Below are positions 54,164 to 62,885 of a DNA stretch of 64,000 nt, piece by piece (position 1 is the stretch's first letter; every line of letters begins with the position of its first letter). The position numbers and the translations under genes are program-made. The notes beneath the pieces are model-generated. The model did no database searches. It was not told the origin of the DNA and worked only from the letters and a program-made list of their open reading frames with translations. Source of the DNA: Nesterenkonia xinjiangensis (GTDB lineage Bacteria > Actinomycetota > Actinomycetes > Actinomycetales > Micrococcaceae); the NCBI RefSeq assembly GCF_013410745.1, contig NZ_JACCFY010000001.1, positions 930,001 through 994,000 on the forward strand, in the 5' to 3' direction.

Positions 54164-54280
54164 CTGGTGATCACCGCACCGGCACGGCATGATGACCTGC
54201 GGAGCACACCCCGAAGACACCCCGGCGGCACGATTTCTCCCTGTTGCCCGCCTCACAGCGCGCGATAGGGTCAGCCCATC

Positions 54281-55777
54281 ATGACTATGGATTCACTGCT
54301 CCAGATCATCGGAGACATCGAAGAGATCGCCTGGAACTGGCTCGGCATCTGGGTCATCATCGGCGTCGGCGCCTACATGACCATCCGCACCGGGGTGGTC
54401 CAGCTGCGGCACCTGCCGGCGATGTTCACCGCCATCGTGGAAAAGGCACGGCGCGACGACACCGGACGCACCAAGTCGCTCTCCGCCTTCCAGGCCTTCA
54501 CGATCACGGCCTCGGCCCGCGTGGGCACCGGAAACATCGCCGGCGTGGCCGGGGCGATCGCCATGGGCGGCCCCGGAGCGATCTTCTGGATGTGGGTGAT
54601 GGCCATCCTCAACTCCGCGGCCTCCTTCGTGGAGTCCACCCTGGCCCAGCTCTACAAGACCCGCCGCTTCGACACCTTCAAGGGTGGGCCCGCCTACTAC
54701 ATCCAGCGCGGACTAGGCTCGCGCAGCGGCGGCATCGTCTTCGCCGTGATCTTCATCTTCTGCTTCGCCCTGTCCTTCACCTCTCTGCAGGCCAACACCG
54801 TCGTCGACGCCGTCACCGGTGCCGCAGGCGCCACCGGAATGGCGGACACCACCACGCTGACCTGGATCCTCGCAGTGGTGCTGACCGTGCTGACCGGACT
54901 GATCGTCGTCGCCGGCCTGCGCAGCGTCGCCCGGGTCGCTCAGAACGTGGTGCCGCTGATGGCCTCGCTCTACATCATCCTCGGGCTCGTGGTGATCATC
55001 ATGAACATCGAGGAGCTGCCGCGGGTGCTCACCCAGATCCTCGGCGACGCCTTCGACATGCGCTCCGCCGCCGGTGGCGCCTTCGGCATGGTGATCATGG
55101 CCGGGGTGCAGCGCGGAATGTTCTCCAACGAGGCCGGTATGGGTTCGGTGCCGAACGTCGCGGCCACCGCCGACGTCTCCCACCCCGCCAAACAGGGTCT
55201 GGTCCAGACCCTCGGCGTCTACCTGGACACGATCATCATCTGCTCGGTGACCGCGTTCATCATCCTCTTCACCTTCGAGGATCCCCTGGGCGCGGAGGCC
55301 AACCTCGGCGTGGAGCTCACCCAGGGCGCCCTGGAGGCGAATCTGGGCGCCTTCGGCGCCATCGCCTTGGCGGTGATCATCACCCTGGTGGCGTTCACCT
55401 CCATCCTGGGGAACTACTCCTACGGCGAGGCGAACATCCTGTTCATCTCATCCTCGGAGAAAGTCCGGAAGATCTTCGCCCTGGTGCTCACCGGAGTGGT
55501 GTTCGTGGGCTCGATCATCAGCGTGGACCTCGCCTGGGCCATCGCCGGGGTCACCATGGTGATCATCGCGCTGTTCAACCTGGTGGTGATCTGCCTGCTC
55601 GGGGGCAAGGCCTTCCGACTGCTGAAGCACTTCGACTCCCAGCGCAAGCAGGGCCTGGACCCGGTCTTCGTGGCCGAGGACATGCCGGACCTGAAGAACG
55701 TGGAGTGCTGGGACCGCGAGGACGTCAGCGACTACCTGCAGCAGCGAGAAGCCGCGCCAAGTCCTCAGGACAGGTGA
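54281..55777 (+). CDS. Alanine/glycine:cation symporter (AGCS family)
   Basis: A 498-residue sodium-coupled importer of alanine or glycine. Family signatures are TITASARVGTGNIAGVAGAI, the GPGAIFWMWVMAI block, ESTLAQLYKTR, FKGGPAYYIQRGL and MFSNEAGMGSVPNVAATA. It has about ten hydrophobic helices. Two ATGs lie close together (54281, 54287); TAGGGT (54266-54271) is 9 nt before the first. Its last 53 nt overlap the convergent hydrolase gene on the opposite strand. Confidence 0.92.
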   Translation: MTMDSLLQIIGDIEEIAWNWLGIWVIIGVGAYMTIRTGVVQLRHLPAMFTAIVEKARRDDTGRTKSLSAFQAFTITASARVGTGNIAGVAGAIAMGGPGAIFWMWVMAILNSAASFVESTLAQLYKTRRFDTFKGGPAYYIQRGLGSRSGGIVFAVIFIFCFALSFTSLQANTVVDAVTGAAGATGMADTTTLTWILAVVLTVLTGLIVVAGLRSVARVAQNVVPLMASLYIILGLVVIIMNIEELPRVLTQILGDAFDMRSAAGGAFGMVIMAGVQRGMFSNEAGMGSVPNVAATADVSHPAKQGLVQTLGVYLDTIIICSVTAFIILFTFEDPLGAEANLGVELTQGALEANLGAFGAIALAVIITLVAFTSILGNYSYGEANILFISSSEKVRKIFALVLTGVVFVGSIISVDLAWAIAGVTMVIIALFNLVVICLLGGKAFRLLKHFDSQRKQGLDPVFVAEDMPDLKNVECWDREDVSDYLQQREAAPSPQDR

Positions 55778-56417
55778 CCTGCGGCCAATGACCGGAGTCC
55801 AGATCCACCAGCTCGACGTCGGATCCGGCCGCCAGCTCCGGCATGAGGCCGGCCTCCAACCACTCCCGGCAGTCCGCAGCGCTGAACTCCGGGCAGATCA
55901 CCGTCACCGGGATGTCGTGCCGACGGGGGTCTCGGTAGGCCACCGGAGTCTCCAGCACCCCGGCCGGGCTGGGTCGCATCATCGCCTCCAGGCGGGCGCG
56001 GGCACCCTCGTCGAGGTCCCGCACGTCAGCGGGCTCGAAGCCCGCCCAGCCGGGGAAGGGGACGTCCCTGCCGTCAGCCGCGAACCCCTCCAGGAACGGC
56101 CGACCCTCGGTGGCCGGCATACCGCCGATCATCACCGTGCGGGTCACTGCCTCCGGCCGGGCGTCGGCAGCCAGATGCGCGAGTGTGGCGGACGCCGAAT
56201 GGCCGACGACGACGGCGCCCTCCGAGTGGGCGTCGACGGCGGCGAGCACCGAGTCCAGATGATCGAGGAGGGTCAGGCCGGAGCGGTCGGCCTCGGACCC
56301 CTCCAGCCCCGGAAGGGTGAGCGGCTGCACGGTGTGGCCGGCCTGCCGCAGCAGGTCGGTGACCGGCCCCCAGGAGTCGGCGGCGAGCCACAGCCCCGGG
56401 ATGAGGATGAATCGCAT
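55725..56417 (-). CDS. Alpha/beta-hydrolase
   Basis: A 230-residue hydrolase of the AB_hydrolase type. The nucleophile elbow is VVGHSASATLA (about residues 75-80, Ser in GHSAS), the oxyanion segment is LIPGLWLAADSW, and the catalytic His is probably in DSGHWPQVT near the end. ATG 56417 (MRFILIPG) is chosen over GTG 56432, since GAAGG lies between them at suitable spacing. The last 53 nt are antisense to the end of the AGCS gene. Substrate unknown. Confidence 0.82.
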   Translation of the reverse strand: MRFILIPGLWLAADSWGPVTDLLRQAGHTVQPLTLPGLEGSEADRSGLTLLDHLDSVLAAVDAHSEGAVVVGHSASATLAHLAADARPEAVTRTVMIGGMPATEGRPFLEGFAADGRDVPFPGWAGFEPADVRDLDEGARARLEAMMRPSPAGVLETPVAYRDPRRHDIPVTVICPEFSAADCREWLEAGLMPELAAGSDVELVDLDSGHWPQVTCPEDLARLLAAAGSR

Positions 56418-56469
56418 GGAGGAAGCCTTCACCCGGACAGGCGGCGGGTCAAGGCCTGAGGGTCCGGCA

Positions 56470-56489
56470 CCCCCTACTGCGGTAGGGGG
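56470..56489. promoter_or_regulatory. Perfect palindrome upstream of the desaturase gene
   Basis: CCCCCTAC-TGCG-GTAGGGGG (56470-56489), 8-bp arms, about 45 nt before the desaturase promoter -10 and about 50 nt before the divergent hydrolase start. Contains the half-site GCGGTA also found twice upstream of the response-regulator gene at 61.0 kb. A candidate activator or repressor site. Confidence 0.45.
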
Positions 56490-56546
56490 CAGAGATGGCT
56501 CCAGCGAGTGACGCCGATACGCGGACCGGCTCTTTACGCTGGGCGC

Positions 56547-57659
56547 ATGAGTATCACCAGCATCGACACCCCGAGCACCGAGCGGGGCAGCGGCGTGGAC
56601 ACCGCCACGCGCATCCCCCGCAACACCTTGACCAAGGACTTCGCGGCCCTGGCCGCGGAGGTCAAAGAGGCTGGGCTCATGGACCGCCGGGCCGACCGGT
56701 ACATCCTGCGGCTGGTGATCCTAGGACTGGCCACCGCCGGCTCCCTGGCACTGATGCTCACCCTCGGACAGAGCCTGTGGCAGCTCGCACTGGCCGGAGT
56801 CTTCGGGATCCTGTTCACCCAGCTGGCCTTCCTCTCCCATGACAGCGCGCACCAGCAGGTCTTCGCCTCCGGGCACCGCAACGAGTGGTTCTCGCGCATC
56901 GTCGGCAACCTGGGTGTGGGCCTGAGCTACGCCTGGTGGTCCCGGAAGCACGGGCGCCACCACGCCAGCCCCAACACCATCGGGCGCGACGGAGACATCG
57001 CCACCGGCGCCCTCGTCTTCGTCCCCGGCGAGGAGAAGGACCGCACCGGGTTCATGGGCTGGATCACCCGTCACCAGGGCTGGCTGTTCTTCCCGCTGCT
57101 GACGCTCTTCGCCTTCGCCCTGCACTACAACGCGGTGCGGACGATCATCCTGGAGCCGAAGGTCAAGCACCGCGCCGTGGAGGCCGTGCTGATCACCGTG
57201 CGCCTGGTCGGCTTCCCCGCGCTCGTCCTGCTGACCCTGGGACTTCCTCTGGGACTGGCGTTCCTCGCCATCCAGCTGGTGGTCTTCGGCGTGTATATGG
57301 GCGGCAGCTTCGCCCCGAACCACAAGGGCATGCCGCTGATCCCGAAGAACGAGCGTGTCGACTTCCTGCGCCGGCAGGTGCTGACCTCCCGCAACATCCG
57401 CGGCGGCGTGCTCATGGACTGGGCGATGGGCGGCCTGAACCTGCAGATCGAGCACCACCTGTTCCCGCGCATGCCCAGCATGAATCTGCGCAAGGTCCGC
57501 CCGATCGTTCAGCGCTTCTGCGCGGAACGGGACGTGCCCTACACCGAGGCCGGCATCATCGAGTCCTACGGCATCATCCTTCGCTACCTGAACCGGGTGG
57601 GGCTGGGATACGCCGACCCGATGGACTGCCCGCTGATCACCCAGTACCGCGGACGCTGA
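56547..57659 (+). CDS. Membrane fatty-acid desaturase
   Basis: A 370-residue di-iron acyl-lipid/acyl-CoA desaturase with about four transmembrane helices. The three His boxes are HDSAHQQ, HGRHH and QIEHHLFP. The C-terminus (MPSMNLRKVRPIVQRFCAER) is typical. TACGCT (56535-56540) ends 6 nt before ATG 56547, so the mRNA is probably leaderless. The perfect palindrome just upstream suggests regulation, for example by temperature through a DesKR-like system (inference). It probably adjusts membrane fluidity. Confidence 0.9.
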   Translation: MSITSIDTPSTERGSGVDTATRIPRNTLTKDFAALAAEVKEAGLMDRRADRYILRLVILGLATAGSLALMLTLGQSLWQLALAGVFGILFTQLAFLSHDSAHQQVFASGHRNEWFSRIVGNLGVGLSYAWWSRKHGRHHASPNTIGRDGDIATGALVFVPGEEKDRTGFMGWITRHQGWLFFPLLTLFAFALHYNAVRTIILEPKVKHRAVEAVLITVRLVGFPALVLLTLGLPLGLAFLAIQLVVFGVYMGGSFAPNHKGMPLIPKNERVDFLRRQVLTSRNIRGGVLMDWAMGGLNLQIEHHLFPRMPSMNLRKVRPIVQRFCAERDVPYTEAGIIESYGIILRYLNRVGLGYADPMDCPLITQYRGR

Positions 57660-57701
57660 GACCCGCGGGGCGGGGCGGAGACGGGATCTGCTCCGGCTCC
57701 C

Positions 57702-58103
57702 TCAGTGCCGACTCGCCCAGTGCGGGCTGTGCATGAGGCCCAGGACGACGCCGAACGGGTCACGCACCACGGCCGTGACGAAACCGGCCTCTCGGCGCAC
57801 CAGGGGCTCCACCTCCGTAGCTCCCCGCGACACCAGGTCATCCATGGCCGAGGCGACGTCCTCGACGTGCCAGTACGTGGTCGCGACACCGACGCCGTCG
57901 GCCCTTCGTCCTTCTGGTGCGTAGCGCTGATCTATGAACCCGAGCTCATCCTCATCGGGCCCGATCCGGAACTCCGCGTAGGCCGGCTCCTGGGTCGACG
58001 GACGCAGGAAGTAGGGCTCGAGGTCGAGCAGGTCGCTGTACCAGGCGACCACCGCCGGCACGTCCTCGACGTAATGGGTCTGGGTCGTCATTCCTCGCAG
58101 CAT
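57702..58103 (-). CDS. VOC-family (glyoxalase-like) protein
   Basis: A 133-residue vicinal-oxygen-chelate protein built of two beta-alpha-beta-beta-beta units (YVEDVPAVVAWYSDLLDLEP and WHVEDVASAMDDLVSRGATE, ending DPFGVVLGLMHSP). Such proteins act as dioxygenases, isomerases or antibiotic-binding proteins; the activity is not readable. ATG 58103 has AGGAG about 6 nt upstream. Divergent from a broken WYL-regulator gene, with a 12-bp inverted repeat between, so it was probably its target. Confidence 0.82.
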   Translation of the reverse strand: MLRGMTTQTHYVEDVPAVVAWYSDLLDLEPYFLRPSTQEPAYAEFRIGPDEDELGFIDQRYAPEGRRADGVGVATTYWHVEDVASAMDDLVSRGATEVEPLVRREAGFVTAVVRDPFGVVLGLMHSPHWASRH

Positions 58104-58176
58104 GGCGTTCTCCTCATCTGATGTGTGGACTGTGGCCGGCACCTGGGGCGTCCGTGATGTCAGCCCCACTCTCCCA

Positions 58177-58205
58177 GGAAAGTGCTCAGGGTATGAGCAC
58201 TTTCC
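58177..58205. promoter_or_regulatory. 12-bp perfect operator between the VOC gene and the WYL regulator
   Basis: GGAAAGTGCTCA (58177-58188) and TGAGCACTTTCC (58194-58205) are exact reverse complements around GGGTA. It lies between the two divergent starts, directly before the regulator -10 (TACGCT, 58210-58215). A clear candidate site for the WYL-type regulator. Confidence 0.7.
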
Positions 58206-58221
58206 TTGCTACGCTCTCCCC

Positions 58222-59077
58222 ATGGGCGCCCACCGCCTCATCGCGGTCCTCCTCATCCTCCAGACCAGGAAGCGGGCGACCGCACGGGAGATCGCCGACG
58301 AGCTGGACGTCTCCGTAGCCACGGCCCGCCGTGACCTCGAGGCCCTCAGCACGGCCGGTGTGCCCGTCTACTCCGAGGCCGGACGTGGCGGGGGCTGGCG
58401 ACTGGTCGGGGGTGCCCGCACGGATCTGACCGGACTGACGGCGTCGGAGGCTCATGCGCTCTTCGCCGCCCTGGGCTCCACCGCGACGACGGCCGGCCAG
58501 CAGACCATGCTGCGCAAGCTCCAGCGCGCGATTCCTGAGTCCTTCCACCTTGAGGTCGCAGCCGCGATGAGTGCGGTGCGGACAGACACCGCCCGGTGGG
58601 GAGAGCAGGCACAGGACCATCCCGCAGAGGTGGATGCTCTCCAACAGGCGATCATCCGGGGCAGAAAGGTCAGCCTCGACTACAGGAACCGGGCAGGACA
58701 CCGTCAGGACGTTCCGTGTGGACAGGATCTCCACCCTGAGTGCCACCGGCGAGCCGGCCCGACCAGCCCCGATGGATCTCGACGAGGCGTGGCGGGCCGT
58801 CGTCGAGCGGTCCGAGCAGGAACGCTCCCGCATCGTCGCCTCTGTGTCCGTCCGCGAAACGGACTGGCCGGTGCTCCGCCACCATTTCGGACGTCACGCG
58901 CAGCACGTGGAGGACCGACCAGAAGGCCGGATGTTGGTGCAGGTGGCCGCCCACACCGTCCGTGGGCTCGCCGAGCAGCTGGCCAGCTGGGGGCAGCACC
59001 TGGAGGTGCTGGAGCCCGCCGCTGTCCGCGCTGAACTGGCCAGGATCGGCGCTGAGCTCCTCGACGCCTACGGCTGA
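58222..59077 (+). pseudogene. WYL-domain regulator, broken by internal deletion and frameshift
   Basis: The first part (from ATG 58222) reads as an HTH_11/YafY regulator: LIAVLLILQTRKRATAREIA, VSVATARRDLEALSTAG, then the linker and the start of the WYL domain (LQQAIIRGRKVSLDYRNRAG). At about 58700 it jumps to another frame where the canonical continuation VRTFRVDRISTLSATGEPAR and the C-terminal domain (ending ARIGAELLDAYG, stop at 59077) appear. The intervening strands with the WYL motif are missing, which implies a deletion of perhaps 100 nt or so that also shifts the frame. Any product would have the DNA-binding part with a wrong tail. TACGCT ends 6 nt before the ATG. Confidence 0.85.
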
Positions 59078-59084
59078 GCGCACC

Positions 59085-60929
59085 TCACGCCAGCGGCAAG
59101 CGCGCCTCCACACAGAACCCACCCTCCGGCGTCGGGCCCGTCTCCACCTCACCCCCGACTGCGCTCACCCGTTCCCGGATACCCGCGAGGCCCAGGCCCG
59201 CACCGGGGGCCGGGACGAGGTCACCTGTGGGTGGGACGGAGTTGACCACACTCAGCCGCAACCGACCGTCGGCGACTCGAGCGGTGACCTCCACTGTCGA
59301 CCCCGGCGCATGCCGCAGCGCGTTGCTCAGCGCTTCCTGCACCAGGCGGTAGGCCGCCAGGCCCACCGCGGAGGGGATCTCCGGCAGTGCCCCGAGTCCA
59401 TGGGCACGGATCGTCGCCCCGGAGGCTCGGGTGGATTCGACCAGCTGACCGATGTCCTCCAGGCCTGGTGTGGGCCCAGTGGGCGCCTCGTCCTCGCCCC
59501 GCAGAATGCCCAGCAGCATCCGCATCTCCCCCAGAGCCTGCCGCGACGACCGGGCGATCTCGTCGAACTCCCGCTGGGCCGACTCCCCGATGCCCGGAGT
59601 GCGGTACTTCGCCGTGGCCGCCTGCACGCTGATCACCGACATGCTGTGAGCGACCACGTCGTGCAGCTCGCGGGCGATCCGATTGCGCTCCTCCAACTCC
59701 CGGCGGCGCTGCGTCTGCTGGGCGCTGTCCTCCTCAGAGGCCTGCAGCCGCCCGGCGTTGAGGATCCACTGCCTGGTCAGACTTCCCAGAAGCACCACTC
59801 CGGCGCTCACTGAGGCGAAGACGATCGCCGTGCTCAGCGCGCCGCTGGGGACCTCTGGAGCGGCGGCCAGCACGGCGGCGGCGGTCAGCAGCGCGCTGGC
59901 CGCCCATCCGCTGGCCGCGCAGTACCACCGACGCCGCAGGGCGGCCACCAGCAGCACCCCACACTGGGTGAGCAGCACCGTCACCGGCCACGGCCACACT
60001 CCGACGCCGGACTCCGCCGTGGCTCCCATCAGGGCCGCCGCGGCGACCAGCGACAGCCCGACCCCGCTCCACTGATGACGCAGCGTCAGCACCAGCGCCC
60101 CGCAGTGGGCGATCGTGAGCACCATCGCCCCGGCCACGTTGACCTGATAGACCGCAGCCGTCACCGGCCACCCCACCGCGCACAGCACGACGGCGGCGAA
60201 CACCGCCCCCATCCAGGACCAGGCCTGGGCACTGAAGGAGGCGCCGGTGGAGAGCGCCGAGGGCTCGATCGCCGGTGCCTCCTGAGTCGGCGAACCGCCG
60301 TCGGGAAGCCGCCCACGACCGCCGGCGCCCAGCAGGCTCGTGGCAAGCACGGCGTCCAGCCACGCCAGGCCGTGCATGAGAGCCGGCAGGGTGACCAGGA
60401 AGATGACCCCGATGATGAGGAAGACCGCCGAATCCAGGAGGTAGCGGCTGACGTCGCCCGCAGGCAGAACTGCCGGCGCGATCAGTTCCAGGAGCTGGAT
60501 GAGTCCGCGCTCCCCCGGGAGGAAGCGGGACCAGAAGAAGTAGGTGATCCCGGCCGGACCCATGGCGATCCACAGCACGGCGATGACGAAGGTCACCAAG
60601 CGCACCGGCAGCGCGATGACGGACTCGAAGACGAGGTCGAGCCAGCGCCGAGGGTCACTCAGCAGCTTGAGCATCCCCGCCATGCCAGGTCCGCGCGGCC
60701 GGTAGACCACCGGTTCGGGGATGGCACCCCACAGCCACAGCCTGCGGCGGGAGAGCTCCGCGAAGCCGGAGGCGACGATCAGCGTCAGCGGCAGCAGCAG
60801 CGCCCCGAACCACAGCGGAGCGGTGACGATGGAGGCCGCGGTCAGCGAGATCAGCAGGCTGAACCCGAAGACCGCGATGGGCAGCCCGGGGAGCACATAG
60901 GCACAGTCGCGCAGCAGTCGACGGATCAT
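59085..60929 (-). CDS. Sensor histidine kinase (HisKA_3 type)
   Basis: A 614-residue two-component sensor. The N-terminal half has two sets of hydrophobic helices (about residues 10-200 and 230-385) with no large extracellular domain. The dimerisation/phospho-acceptor segment is ERNRIARELHDVVAHSMSV (about 418-436), and the HATPase_c part includes LVQEALSNALRHAPG and GAGLGLAGIRERV. This HPK7/NarL-type layout is also that of DesK. It is divergent from the response regulator with an 87-nt gap. It converges on the broken WYL gene. Confidence 0.9.
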   Translation of the reverse strand: MIRRLLRDCAYVLPGLPIAVFGFSLLISLTAASIVTAPLWFGALLLPLTLIVASGFAELSRRRLWLWGAIPEPVVYRPRGPGMAGMLKLLSDPRRWLDLVFESVIALPVRLVTFVIAVLWIAMGPAGITYFFWSRFLPGERGLIQLLELIAPAVLPAGDVSRYLLDSAVFLIIGVIFLVTLPALMHGLAWLDAVLATSLLGAGGRGRLPDGGSPTQEAPAIEPSALSTGASFSAQAWSWMGAVFAAVVLCAVGWPVTAAVYQVNVAGAMVLTIAHCGALVLTLRHQWSGVGLSLVAAAALMGATAESGVGVWPWPVTVLLTQCGVLLVAALRRRWYCAASGWAASALLTAAAVLAAAPEVPSGALSTAIVFASVSAGVVLLGSLTRQWILNAGRLQASEEDSAQQTQRRRELEERNRIARELHDVVAHSMSVISVQAATAKYRTPGIGESAQREFDEIARSSRQALGEMRMLLGILRGEDEAPTGPTPGLEDIGQLVESTRASGATIRAHGLGALPEIPSAVGLAAYRLVQEALSNALRHAPGSTVEVTARVADGRLRLSVVNSVPPTGDLVPAPGAGLGLAGIRERVSAVGGEVETGPTPEGGFCVEARLPLA

Positions 60930-61016
60930 GGCATCGATCCTGAGTCAGAGGTTCTGATGGTCACATCCCACCATAGAGCGATGTCCTTGCGGTACCGGGG
61001 CGGTAGCGTGGTGACC

Positions 61017-61694
61017 ATGCCCTCCGAGACCTCCGCCGCCGTCCGCGTGCTCATCGTGGATGACCAGTCCATGATCCGCGCCGGATTCGCCGCTCTGCTG
61101 GACGCCCAGGAGGACCTCACCGTGGTGGGCACCGCGGAGGATGGCCAGGGGATCGTCGACGTGGTGCGGCAGACTCGGCCGGACGTGGTGCTCATGGACA
61201 TCCGCATGCCCCTGGTCAACGGGCTGGAGGCCACCCGGCTGATCGCGCAGATGCCCGGGACCCCGCCACGGATCCTCATGCTGACCACCTTCGACGCTGA
61301 CGAGTACGTGTTCGACGCGCTGCGCGTCGGTGCCAGCGGATTCCTGCTCAAGGACGCGACTCCTGAGGAGCTGACCCACGCGGTCCGGGTGGTCGCCGCC
61401 GGCGAGGCGCTGCTCTCCCCCAAGGTCACCCGCACGCTGATCGCCGACTACGCCGCCCGACCGTCGTCGAAGCGCAAGACCCACCTGCTGGCGGACCTGA
61501 CCGATCGGGAGCGCGAGGTCATGACGGCCGTAGCCCGCGGCCGGGCGAACAGCGAGATCGCTGGCGAGCTGCACCTGGCCGAGCAGACCGTGAAGACCCA
61601 TGTGTCCCGGATCCTCACGAAGCTGAGCCTGCGCGACCGCACGCAGATCGTGGTGACCGCCTATGAGTCGGGACTGGTCCGCGCCGGGGAGTGA
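61017..61694 (+). CDS. NarL/LuxR-family response regulator
   Basis: A 225-residue two-component regulator, partner of the divergent kinase. The receiver has LIVDDQSMIRAG, the phospho-aspartate in VVLMDIRMPLVNG and the lysine in GASGFLLKDATPEEL. The C-terminal LuxR HTH reads LTDREREVMTAVARGRANSE, EQTVKTHVSRILTKL. ATG 61017 follows TAGCGT (61004-61009) by 7 nt; the long frame upstream lies over the kinase gene. Two GCGGTA half-sites (60989 and 61000, 11 nt apart) precede it and may be autoregulatory. Confidence 0.9.
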   Translation: MPSETSAAVRVLIVDDQSMIRAGFAALLDAQEDLTVVGTAEDGQGIVDVVRQTRPDVVLMDIRMPLVNGLEATRLIAQMPGTPPRILMLTTFDADEYVFDALRVGASGFLLKDATPEELTHAVRVVAAGEALLSPKVTRTLIADYAARPSSKRKTHLLADLTDREREVMTAVARGRANSEIAGELHLAEQTVKTHVSRILTKLSLRDRTQIVVTAYESGLVRAGE

Positions 61695-61722
61695 GGGCGG
61701 ACCGGGCGGTCTCTGCGCCAGG

Positions 61723-62748
61723 TCAGATGACGCGGCGGGTAGATCCGCGAGGGATGAGGCTCGGCGTCGAGGTCCGCACTCCCCCAGTGACGCTGCGATG
61801 ATCGATCTTCGCCTCCAGCAGCTCCAGGGCGTTGGAGGCGATCTCCTCGAAGGGAACTCTCATGCTGGTCAGCGGAACTGGGAGGTGGGCGCTGAGCGGG
61901 ATGTCGTTGTAGCCGACCACAGACACGTCGTCAGGCACCCTCTTCCCCCGTCGTGCCAGAGCTGACATGGCACCGATGGCGAGATTGTCGGTCGCGGCGA
62001 AAAGAGCCGAGAATTCGTGACCAGCATCCAGCATCCTGTGGACTGCGTCAGCGGCGGAATCCACCGTGAAGTCAGTGGCCCCGACCAACACGGGGTCGAT
62101 CGCGGCACCCTGTTCCTCCATGGCCTCGCGGAACCCGTCCTGACGCAGACGAGCGTTTGACGCGAACTCGGGCCCGGTCAGCAAAGCGATGGTGGTGTGG
62201 CCGAGGTCCAGAAGATGTCGGGTGGCGAGATACCCTCCCAGCACGTCGTCTCCGACGGCGGCGTCGCCACCACCCTCACGCCTCAGGGCCAGCACATACG
62301 GCACCTCAGACTCGTCCAGCCAGCTGACGACCGGGTCGTCTCGCCGATCAGCCGCGAAGATGATCCCATCGACGCGCCGCTTGACCAGATTCCTCACGGC
62401 ACGCCTCGCTCCGTCCGGCTGATGGTCTGTGGTCGCCACGACAGCCAGCTTCCCCCGCCGATCACTGGCATGGGAGATCGCTTCGAAGAACACCGCCATC
62501 GCCGTATCGGTAAGCCGGGGAACGATGACGCCGACCGTGTTCGTCCGGCCCTGACGCAGGCCAGAGGCGAAGACGTCGCGGGTGTAGCCCAGCTCGTCTG
62601 CGATGCGTCGCACTTTCTGGGCGTTCGGCGAGCGCGAGTGGGGAAGCCGGTCGTCAAGGATGCGTGACACCGTCGACTTGCTGACCCCGGCCGCGCGCGC
62701 CACATCCAAGATCGTGACCCGACGCCCTCTGCCGCTCTCCTGCTCCAT
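61723..62748 (-). CDS. LacI-family transcriptional repressor
   Basis: A 341-residue LacI/GalR regulator: HTH with the hinge helix (VTILDVARAAGVSKSTVSRI, then the ADELGYTRDVFASGLRQG hinge) and a periplasmic-binding-type core (TNTVGVIVPRLTD, HHLL-type RRVDGIIFAADRRDD, VVGYNDIPLSAHLPVPLTS). ATG 62748 has GGAG about 7 nt upstream. Divergent from the DapA-like gene, whose promoter carries a perfect GGGAACGTTCCC site; the repressor likely controls that operon. Confidence 0.91.
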   Translation of the reverse strand: MEQESGRGRRVTILDVARAAGVSKSTVSRILDDRLPHSRSPNAQKVRRIADELGYTRDVFASGLRQGRTNTVGVIVPRLTDTAMAVFFEAISHASDRRGKLAVVATTDHQPDGARRAVRNLVKRRVDGIIFAADRRDDPVVSWLDESEVPYVLALRREGGGDAAVGDDVLGGYLATRHLLDLGHTTIALLTGPEFASNARLRQDGFREAMEEQGAAIDPVLVGATDFTVDSAADAVHRMLDAGHEFSALFAATDNLAIGAMSALARRGKRVPDDVSVVGYNDIPLSAHLPVPLTSMRVPFEEIASNALELLEAKIDHRSVTGGVRTSTPSLIPRGSTRRVI

Positions 62749-62815
62749 GAACTCTCCACCTCCCACTGTCGACCACTCTAAAGGCACGACGTCGAAGATT
62801 CTGCGATCACACCCC

Positions 62816-62856
62816 TTGACACTGATTGTGACCCGCGCCATAGTGGGAACGTTCCC
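62816..62856 (+). promoter_or_regulatory. Sigma70-type promoter with LacI operator at the start site
   Basis: TTGACA (62816-62821) and CATAGT (62839-62844), 17-bp spacer, followed directly by the 12-bp perfect palindrome GGGAACGTTCCC (62845-62856) covering the expected start of transcription. AAGGAG (62869-62874) follows. The best-formed promoter in the window. Confidence 0.75.
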
Positions 62857-62885
62857 GCAATCGATTCTAAGGAGTAGTGGAAGAT

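Noticed and set aside
54055-54280. Possible glycine riboswitch before the AGCS symporter
   Set aside because: The gap has no recognisable glycine-aptamer cores and holds two LacI-like palindromes and a TAGGGT box near the start instead.
58102-59034. One intact 310-residue regulator in a single frame
   Set aside because: After about 58700 this frame becomes Arg/Pro/Gly-rich nonsense, while the canonical C-terminal WYL-protein sequence continues in another frame.
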